Assembly (NCBI GenBank): GCA_016193165.1
Contig: JACPST010000028.1
Span: 1-12,936, forward strand
DNA: 12,936 nucleotides
Origin: Deltaproteobacteria bacterium
GTDB lineage: Bacteria > Bdellovibrionota > JACOXK01 > 2-02-FULL-40-11
Direction of reading: 5' to 3'
Shown here: positions 7,714-12,936 of the stretch, one piece after another
Layout: each line of letters begins with the position of its first letter
Numbering within the stretch: position 1 is the stretch's first letter
Notes under the pieces: model-generated
Databases searched by the model: none
What the model was told of the DNA's origin: nothing
What the model saw: only the letters and a program-made list of their open reading frames with translations
Made by a program: the position numbers and the translations under genes

Positions 7714-8877
7714 ATGCACATCGCTCTTCTGAAAGAAACACGACCGGGTGAGAGTCGCGTAGCTTTAGTCCCTGAATCCTGCAAAAAATTAATACAAGCA
7801 GGATATACTATCTCTATTGAAAAAGGCGCAGGAGAAGCTTCTTTTTATTTAGATGAAGAATATCGAAAGGTTGACTGCACAGTAGAAAATGATCCCGCAA
7901 CTCTGATAAAATCTGCAGACCTCATTCTTAAAGTAAATCCTCCCACCCTTGATTCAGAAAATCGAAATGAAATCGCATGGATGAAACCAGGAACCGTGCT
8001 TCTAGCATCCCTGATGCCGCTGCGCCACTTAAATGTTGTGCAACTACTTGCTACTCATAAGATTACAGCTTTTTCGACAGACGCCATCCCTAGAACCACG
8101 CGCGCGCAGTCCATGGATACGCTTTCTTCTATGGCAAATATCGTGGGATATAAAGGCGTCCTCATCGCAGCTTCTGAACTCAGTAAATACTTTCCCATGT
8201 TTATGACAGCCGCGGGTACCGTTTTCCCCGCAAAGGTTTTTGTGATCGGCGCTGCCGTTGCTGGTCTCCAAGCGATTGCCACAGCTAGGCGCCTCGGAGC
8301 CAATGTCACCGCAACGGATGTTCGGCCTGAAGTTAAAGAACAAATCGAAAGTTTGGGAGCCAAATATGTGGGGATTGAACTTCTTAAAGAAAGCGCTGTC
8401 GCAGGCGGAGGGTATGCCAAAGAACTTTCCCAAGAAGACAAACTCCGACAACATGAACTCTTGGCCAGTCACTGTGCCACGGTAGACATCGTCATTACAA
8501 CGGCACTGATTGGGGGTGTTTTTGCACCTAAACTCATTACGTCAGAAATTGTAAATAAAATGCGCCCAGGCTCTGTCATCGTGGATCTCGGAGCCGATGG
8601 GGGTGGAAATTGTGAGCTTTCTAAACTCGGAGAAAGAATCACCACACAAAATGGGGTTAAAATTATTGCTCCTCTCAATCTCCCCTCTACTATGCCTATG
8701 CATGCAAGCCTTTTGTTCTCGCGTAACTTAACGGCCTTTATTCAGACATTTACAAAAGACAAGAAATTCCAACTAGATTTGACAGATGATATACAAAAAG
8801 GCTCAATTATTACTCATAACGGAGAAGTTTTAAACGCGCGAACGAAAGAAGCCTTAAAATCGGGGGGCTCAAAATGA
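7714..8877 (+). CDS. pntAA: NAD(P) transhydrogenase subunit alpha part 1 (NAD(H)-binding domain I)
   Basis: This is the soluble NAD(H)-binding component of the proton-translocating transhydrogenase, working with PntAB and PntB. I chose ATG 7714 over the adjacent TTG 7711; no Shine-Dalgarno sequence is visible because the inverted repeat occupies that space. Of 387 residues, the N-terminus LLKETRPGESRVALVP (5-20) is typical of the alanine dehydrogenase/PntA family. The transhydrogenase signature runs over R127, Q132 and D135 to SSMANIVGYKGV (138-149). The nucleotide-binding loop reads GAAVAG (179-184), with Ala at the usual second Gly of GxGxxG, followed by TDVRP (201-205). The domain II helices are on the separate pntAB gene, a split known from Rhodospirillum rubrum. 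Alanine dehydrogenase is excluded by the following pntAB and pntB genes. Confidence 0.94.
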   Translation: MHIALLKETRPGESRVALVPESCKKLIQAGYTISIEKGAGEASFYLDEEYRKVDCTVENDPATLIKSADLILKVNPPTLDSENRNEIAWMKPGTVLLASLMPLRHLNVVQLLATHKITAFSTDAIPRTTRAQSMDTLSSMANIVGYKGVLIAASELSKYFPMFMTAAGTVFPAKVFVIGAAVAGLQAIATARRLGANVTATDVRPEVKEQIESLGAKYVGIELLKESAVAGGGYAKELSQEDKLRQHELLASHCATVDIVITTALIGGVFAPKLITSEIVNKMRPGSVIVDLGADGGGNCELSKLGERITTQNGVKIIAPLNLPSTMPMHASLLFSRNLTAFIQTFTKDKKFQLDLTDDIQKGSIITHNGEVLNARTKEALKSGGSK

Positions 8878-9173
8878 TAGAACAAATAGATTACTGGCCT
8901 ATGGTTTTCGTTTTCATGCTCTCCACATTTATAGGCGTGGGCGTGATCCGTCGTGTTTCTCGGTTATTGCACACGCCTCTCATGTCCATCACGAATGCCA
9001 TCTCAGCCATCGCAGTTGTCGGCTCTATCATCGTCACAGGCTCAGAACACCCACCTCCTATCCGAATTCTGGGAGCCATTGCTCTTTTTTCTTCCATGAC
9101 AAACATCGTCAGCGGTTTTCTCATCACAGATCGGATGCTCAAAATGTTTAAAGTTAAAGGGAAGGAAAAATGA
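8874..9173 (+). CDS. pntAB: NAD(P) transhydrogenase subunit alpha part 2 (membrane domain)
   Basis: This is the small membrane subunit that supplies part of the proton-channel domain II. It has 99 residues with three hydrophobic segments at about 7-25, 37-56 and 63-85. The family motifs LLHTPLMS (31-38) and FLITDRML (82-89) are followed by a lysine-rich cytoplasmic tail. ATG 8874 overlaps the pntAA stop (ATGA) and has a run of G at 8861-8866 as Shine-Dalgarno sequence. It ends in a further ATGA overlap with pntB. The three-gene arrangement supports one polycistronic unit producing subunits in fixed ratio. Confidence 0.95.
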   Translation: MIEQIDYWPMVFVFMLSTFIGVGVIRRVSRLLHTPLMSITNAISAIAVVGSIIVTGSEHPPPIRILGAIALFSSMTNIVSGFLITDRMLKMFKVKGKEK

Positions 9174-10594
9174 TCGAGACCTTCATTGAATTTTTTGGGC
9201 AAATTTCCTACCTTGTTGCCACAGCACTCTTTATTTTTTCATTGCACTGGATGAATGACCCCAAGACTGCGCGCCATGGCGTTTTTGCCGGAGTCGGAGG
9301 CATGCTGATTGCAATTGTGGCCACATGGGCACAGCCGGCCATTATCGTCCATCATGTGTGGATTGTCATTGCCATTGCTTTAGGTTTTGTCGTCGGTATC
9401 CCTCTTTCGCGCGTTCCTTTGACCGCTGTTCCACAACGAACGGCTCTCTCCCACGCTTTCGGGGGTCTTGCGGCAGGACTTGTTGGAACAGCAGAATACT
9501 TTTTGTGGTTAAATGAAGCACAGCACAATCTAACGACTTTTCGTATGACAGCCATCATCGCTGAGATTGTTCTGGGATATCTCACCTTCACTGGAAGCCT
9601 CATGGCTGCTGGAAAACTACAAGGGGTCAAATGGATTCCACAACGGCCCGTTGTCTATCCGATGCAAAACGTCAGCAATATCGGACTCCTGTTATTGGCT
9701 TTGGTACTGGGCATAGCCCTCATCCTCAATCCTGTTCAAGCCTGGTCCTCTACAGCCTTTTCAGCCATCATCGTTCTCGCATTATTATTTGGAGTGCTTC
9801 TCATTATTCCCATCGGCGGCGCAGACATGCCCACTGTGATTTCAATTTTAAATTCATACGCTGGCCTTTCAGCTGTTGCGATGGGATTTGTACTCAATAA
9901 CAAGCTCTTGATCACAGCCGGTGCCCTCGATGGCTCAAGCGGTTTAATTCTATCGATCATCATGTGCAAAGCTATGAACCGTTCGTTTGTAAATGTGCTC
10001 TTTGGGGCGTTTGGTCAAATACAAGTCGCTCAGGCCACAGGTGAAGAGAAGGTTTATAAAGCCGAAACACCCGAAGGAGCGGCACAACTTCTGGAGCAGG
10101 CAAATCTCGTGGTTATTATTCCCGGCTATGGGATGGCCGTTTCGCAAGCTCAACACAAGGTGAGAGAACTCTATGATCAGCTTAAAAAACGTGACATCAC
10201 AGTGAAGTTTGCCATTCACCCGGTGGCCGGAAGAATGCCAGGACACATGAATGTACTTTTAGCAGAAGCAGAAATTCCCTACACGGATCTTGTAGAGATG
10301 GATGAAATTAATCCCGATATGCCACAGTGTGATGTGGCTCTAGTCATCGGAGCAAATGATGTCGTAAATCCAGCCGCACGGTATGATAAAACGAGCCCCA
10401 TTTATGGAATGCCCATCATTGACGCGGATAAGGCTAAAACCGTTTTTGCGATTAAACGCAGCAAGAATCCGGGTTTTGCCGGCATTGAAAACGAGCTCTA
10501 CTTTTCGGATAAAACATGGATGCTCTTTGGGGACGCGAAAGCAGTCATTGGGGAATTGGTAAAACATCTTTCTAGTGAAAATGGGATGCACTAA
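9170..10594 (+). CDS. pntB: NAD(P) transhydrogenase subunit beta
   Basis: This is the integral-membrane, NADP(H)-binding subunit of the proton-translocating transhydrogenase. Under proton-motive force the enzyme reduces NADP+ with NADH. Of 474 residues, about 1-285 are hydrophobic helices of domain II. They include H95 in TALSHAFGGLAAGLVG, corresponding to the proton-channel histidine of E. coli PntB, and GGADMPTVISILNSYAG (216-232) with D219 and N228. Domain III holds the NADP site: GYGMAVSQAQ (319-328), HPVAGRMPGHMNVLLAEA (350-367), GANDVVNP (394-401) and KRSKNPGFAG (429-438). A purine-rich AAGGGAAGGA lies just upstream of ATG 9170. All recognised functional residues are present. The stop is followed at once by the hairpin that covers the next gene's start. 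Confidence 0.96.
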   Translation: MIETFIEFFGQISYLVATALFIFSLHWMNDPKTARHGVFAGVGGMLIAIVATWAQPAIIVHHVWIVIAIALGFVVGIPLSRVPLTAVPQRTALSHAFGGLAAGLVGTAEYFLWLNEAQHNLTTFRMTAIIAEIVLGYLTFTGSLMAAGKLQGVKWIPQRPVVYPMQNVSNIGLLLLALVLGIALILNPVQAWSSTAFSAIIVLALLFGVLLIIPIGGADMPTVISILNSYAGLSAVAMGFVLNNKLLITAGALDGSSGLILSIIMCKAMNRSFVNVLFGAFGQIQVAQATGEEKVYKAETPEGAAQLLEQANLVVIIPGYGMAVSQAQHKVRELYDQLKKRDITVKFAIHPVAGRMPGHMNVLLAEAEIPYTDLVEMDEINPDMPQCDVALVIGANDVVNPAARYDKTSPIYGMPIIDADKAKTVFAIKRSKNPGFAGIENELYFSDKTWMLFGDAKAVIGELVKHLSSENGMH

Positions 10595-10602
10595 AATGGA
10601 CT

Positions 10603-10672
10603 ATGGAGATAAAAATATGTTGGTGAGAGCTCTAAATAAAATTCGCTCTCACCAACATATTTTTATCTCTAT
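10603..10672 (+). repeat. Long perfect inverted repeat (RNA hairpin) over the start of the NADAR gene
   Basis: Bases 10606-10630 and 10645-10669 are exact reverse complements over 25 bp, with a 14-base loop (10631-10644). In RNA the stem extends by G-U, U-A and A-U pairs to 10603 and 10672, giving about 28 bp. The left arm holds the Shine-Dalgarno GGAG (10605-10608) and the ATG (10617) of the next gene. The right arm, within its first 18 codons, is complementary to both. No U-tract follows, so a simple intrinsic terminator is unlikely. A translational control element, an RNA processing site after pntB, or an inserted palindromic element are all possible. Confidence 0.85.
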
Positions 10673-11318
10673 CGTACAAATTCTACTCATAACGATTATC
10701 TTGACCGACTTATCTTTTGCTTCGTCTGAGTATCCTCGCGAATGGTGGAAGGCTTTTCCTAAAGATCCCGCTAAGTCTTGGGAAATTTTGCCGCAAGAAG
10801 CCGCATATGGGAAGGATGTCATTCTTTCCAAACGCACAGAGCTTGGCATTTTTTCAAATTTCGCTGCCACACCCTTTACATTGGATGGAAAACAATATGC
10901 CAGTGTTGAAGGCTTTTGGCAGATGATGAAATATCCAGATCCCCAAGACAAAGAAGACCCCAGATATCGCAAAGATTTGATTTGGAAATATACCCGAGAA
11001 GAAGTCGCTCAGCTTACGGGATTTGAAGCCAAAGAAGCAGGAGACGCCACCAAAGAAAATTATCAAAAGTTAGAAATCAGCTTCATTTCCTACAAAGGAA
11101 AAAGAATGGAATACAAGGATAAAGACAAAATGGAACATTACGAACTTATTTTCCGCGCCATTCAATCCAAAATTGATCAAAATGAGCCCGCTAAAAAACT
11201 TCTAGCTGCTACTGGCACTTTGATTTTAAGACCTGATCATATTCAAGACGCCGATGCCCCACCGGCATACCGCTATTACGACATCCTCATAAAGATTAGA
11301 TCAAATCTTCAGAACTGA
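10617..11318 (+). CDS. NADAR-domain protein with Sec signal peptide
   Basis: It resembles the NADAR (YbiA-like) superfamily, whose members hydrolyse N-glycosidic bonds in ADP-ribose- or riboflavin-pathway-related compounds. From ATG 10617 (GGAG eight bases upstream) it has 233 residues; in-frame ATG 10596, one base after the pntB stop, is an alternative. Residues 1-14 are basic, 15-35 strongly hydrophobic, and SFA-SS (33-37) is a plausible signal peptidase I site, so export is predicted. Domain marks are FSNF (79-82), FTLDGKQYASVEGFWQ (87-102) with candidate catalytic E98, and LLAATGT (195-201). The usual C-terminal WGxGxxGxNxLG motif is not visible; YRYYDILIKIRSNL (218-231) occupies that place, so it is divergent. 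Signal peptides are unusual in this mostly cytosolic family. Substrate unknown. Confidence 0.75.
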   Translation: MLVRALNKIRSHQHIFISIVQILLITIILTDLSFASSEYPREWWKAFPKDPAKSWEILPQEAAYGKDVILSKRTELGIFSNFAATPFTLDGKQYASVEGFWQMMKYPDPQDKEDPRYRKDLIWKYTREEVAQLTGFEAKEAGDATKENYQKLEISFISYKGKRMEYKDKDKMEHYELIFRAIQSKIDQNEPAKKLLAATGTLILRPDHIQDADAPPAYRYYDILIKIRSNLQN

Positions 11319-12769
11319 AAACTGCCTTCGGTGGAATAATATCCTGGTTTAATCATCTGCGTATTTTGAAGAGCATGATAGATCGTTTGTTCTTTCGGTT
11401 GTGAGGCCAAAAGCTTTACCAAGGCTTTTAGATAAATAGCTTTTAAGGGATGGTGACTCGTCGTATAGCTCTTTAAACATGCAGCGGCACACTTAATATC
11501 ATGCCCATAAAGAACAGAATACGTATTCTTCGAAGCCAAAAACGCCAAAAGCTCTAAAGCAGCACTTGTAATTTTATTTTCTGCAATCATAAACTCTAAA
11601 GCTCCCAGCGCTCGAGAAACATCCCCTTTGGTAATGGCATGTTCGAGAAAAAAACAGGGTGTATTTTTTTCATCCACAGTTTTTAAGGGGTGACTGGCGG
11701 GCATCTCAAAAGGCTTAGATAAAATCGCCATTTTTTTAATGAATAAAACAGACATCAAAAGCGCTCTGATTTGTGTCGAAGCGTCACATTCACTTAAAAC
11801 TTCAGATAGCCCATGAACCACATGAAACGCATGAAGAGAAGTCATCCAATGTTTAAAATCTGTTCCGGCAATGAGCTCACAAGAAGCCAATTTTAATCCT
11901 TCAAAAAGGGATTCACCCGTATAGCCTTCAGAAATTTTCTGAGAAAACTTTTCTAAAGTTACAGTTTTCTCATCATTATAAAGGGATTCTTTAAGTTCAT
12001 GACAGACTCCTTCCGAAAGCTCACTCACAGAAGAAGATGATTTTAAAAAGACTTTAGAATTTTGATTGAAATAAGATTCTACCAAACTAAAAATTTCTAC
12101 TTGAGGTGGAATTTTTAAAACCGCATGAATCACGGGAAACCAATACAAATGATACTGTTGCCACTTCATAGCTTCACAAAACTGCCAAGTCTTAATCACA
12201 TAAATCAACTTATGCCCAAGCTGAGCTTCGTCTGAAAGTACCTGAGAAATCAAAAATGGGAACAGTGCCTTTCGTCCCTCAGGATTTCTCATCAAGAAGA
12301 CAAGCAATGGAAACGCTTTTTCAAAATTGCGCTCTAAATAAAACTTCTTAAAGGTTTCAAGGTTTAAAATATCAAACGTTGGAGGAGTTCCAATCAGCGC
12401 TTTAATATCAACTTCTTCAGATCGTGCTTCGGCCATGGCATACCACATCATTTGAACCAAAGGCAAAAGACGATTTTTAGAGTAAAAAAAGGAGGTTAAG
12501 CTCCAAGCCCCTTCAAGTCCCAAAAGGCTGTGAGGAAGCATCCCAGAATATTTCTTATCATAACACCGGCAAGCCGCGTAGGCCGCTGTTTCTAAAATGA
12601 GTTCTTCTAAAGAAGTGTCTTTTATGAGACACGATAGGGCATTCATAAAACGATGGGTGGAAGGTTTTTCCCAAAGTTTTCGGATGGTTTCTTGTAAATA
12701 AATATTGCTCACGGCAGGCAGTTTAGCGTTCTTAGAAATGAACCGCAAGAAAATTAGGTAACCGAACAC
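11309..12769 (-). CDS. Uncharacterised 486-residue helical protein
   Basis: I cannot name this protein. It appears mostly alpha-helical and soluble, with no signal peptide. Histidine-containing spots are spread along it: MLPHSLLGLEGAW (77-89), GHKLIYVIKTW (185-195) followed by W203, SLHAFHVVHG (311-320), FFLEHAIT (373-380) and GHDIKCAAA (422-430). From memory this order of motifs matches an unnamed family in planctomycetes and myxobacteria, and a remote link to questin-oxidase-like proteins is conceivable; neither could be tested. The GTG at 12769 is eight bases after the tgt stop, so the two are probably co-transcribed. It lacks a Shine-Dalgarno sequence, and GTG 12712 (467 residues) is an alternative start. 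The 3' end overlaps the convergent NADAR gene by 10 bases. Confidence 0.8.
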   Translation of the reverse strand: MFGYLIFLRFISKNAKLPAVSNIYLQETIRKLWEKPSTHRFMNALSCLIKDTSLEELILETAAYAACRCYDKKYSGMLPHSLLGLEGAWSLTSFFYSKNRLLPLVQMMWYAMAEARSEEVDIKALIGTPPTFDILNLETFKKFYLERNFEKAFPLLVFLMRNPEGRKALFPFLISQVLSDEAQLGHKLIYVIKTWQFCEAMKWQQYHLYWFPVIHAVLKIPPQVEIFSLVESYFNQNSKVFLKSSSSVSELSEGVCHELKESLYNDEKTVTLEKFSQKISEGYTGESLFEGLKLASCELIAGTDFKHWMTSLHAFHVVHGLSEVLSECDASTQIRALLMSVLFIKKMAILSKPFEMPASHPLKTVDEKNTPCFFLEHAITKGDVSRALGALEFMIAENKITSAALELLAFLASKNTYSVLYGHDIKCAAACLKSYTTSHHPLKAIYLKALVKLLASQPKEQTIYHALQNTQMIKPGYYSTEGSFQF

Positions 12770-12777
12770 TTTTGGAT

Positions 12778-12936
12778 TTATGCGTCGTTATCTTCTCTCG
12801 TTTTTGGCCCTAAAGAAGAATAAGAACTCAAAAATTCTTTTTTAAATTTTGAAAAACTATTTTGAGCAATAGCCTGGCGCAACCGAGTCATGAGATCTTG
12901 ATAAAAGTGGAGATTGTGAATAGAAGCCAACAGTGG
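12778..12936 (-). CDS. tgt: tRNA-guanine transglycosylase, C-terminal end (partial)
   Basis: Only the last 52 codons lie in the window; the gene enters from the right edge. The residues [20 protein letters not shown] followed by AI and FKKEF are the characteristic C-terminal segment of bacterial Tgt, which exchanges guanine for the queuosine precursor preQ1 at position 34 of tRNAs with GUN anticodons. The final dozen residues ([13 protein letters not shown]) are a variable tail. The zinc-binding cysteines and catalytic aspartates are outside the window. The following minus-strand gene begins eight bases after the stop. Confidence 0.9.
   Translation of the reverse strand, partial: PLLASIHNLHFYQDLMTRLRQAIAQNSFSKFKKEFLSSYSSLGPKTREDNDA

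Noticed and set aside
8044..8472. Overlapping minus-strand frames of 142 and 128 codons inside pntAA
   Set aside because: Two different antisense frames open over the same GC-richer region, as expected from codon bias; the sense frame is clearly PntAA.
9631..9900. 89-codon plus-strand frame inside pntB
   Set aside because: It overlaps the conserved membrane domain of pntB and encodes a His/Ser/Arg-rich sequence with no family similarity.
10606..10669. Interpretation of the long inverted repeat as the pntB terminator
   Set aside because: There is no uridine tract after the right arm, and the stem contains the start region of the next gene, which fits translational control or an inserted element better.
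11292..11309. Small hairpin AAGATT-N6-AATCTT at the convergent gene ends
   Set aside because: The 6-bp AT-rich stem lies in the NADAR coding region and has no convincing U-tract, so it is too weak to call a terminator.
10617..11318. Interpretation of the NADAR gene as part of a toxin-antitoxin or phage-defence locus
   Set aside because: There is no DarT-like or other toxin gene, no small partner gene and no mobile-element context nearby; the signal peptide also argues against a cytosolic antitoxin.

Overview
The window is a densely packed piece of bacterial chromosome given over to redox metabolism. Positions 1-11318 are read entirely on the + strand and 11309-12936 on the - strand. There are no tRNA or rRNA genes, no CRISPR array, no recognisable transposon, and no gene-free stretch longer than about 70 bases. 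The moderately AT-rich sequence, separate nuoD/E/F/G/I genes, a two-subunit KorAB, a split PntA and Sec-type export suggest a Gram-negative-like bacterium, perhaps of a deltaproteobacterial or Bdellovibrio-like lineage. That placement is a guess, because nothing here fixes the taxonomy.

Positions 1-4784 hold peripheral-arm genes of respiratory complex I: nuoD (5' end outside the window), nuoE, nuoF, nuoG and nuoI. They are tightly spaced or overlapping. nuoG is unusual. An N-terminal part with all its iron-sulphur ligands ends at TGA 3776-3778. A short C-terminal NuoG-like part follows in the -1 frame, and the junction is a canonical-pattern slippery heptamer, A AAT TTT. The two parts together give only about 453 residues, well short of the usual NuoG, so most of the molybdopterin-enzyme-like domain is missing. 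nuoH, normally found between nuoG and nuoI, is absent, and no nuoJKLMN genes follow.

Positions 4851-7669 encode KorA (gamma and alpha domains fused) and KorB, a 2-oxoacid (probably 2-oxoglutarate):ferredoxin oxidoreductase. Positions 7714-10594 encode the proton-pumping NAD(P) transhydrogenase as three subunits (PntAA, PntAB, PntB) joined by 4-base overlaps. Complex I oxidises NADH, KorAB produces acyl-CoA and low-potential electrons, and PntAB exchanges hydride between NADH and NADPH, so the strand is a plausible hub linking the NADH, NADPH and ferredoxin pools.

Directly after pntB is a divergent NADAR-domain protein with a predicted Sec signal peptide. Its ribosome-binding site, start codon and first codons lie inside a perfect 25-bp inverted repeat with a 14-base loop, the most striking non-coding structure in the window. 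On the opposite strand, overlapping tail to tail by 10 bases, is an uncharacterised 486-residue helical protein. The C-terminal end of tRNA-guanine transglycosylase (tgt) lies upstream of it and runs off the window edge.

Most of the window is ordinary core metabolism. The points worth checking are the nuoG frame break, the start-codon hairpin, the exported NADAR protein and the uncharacterised 486-residue gene.
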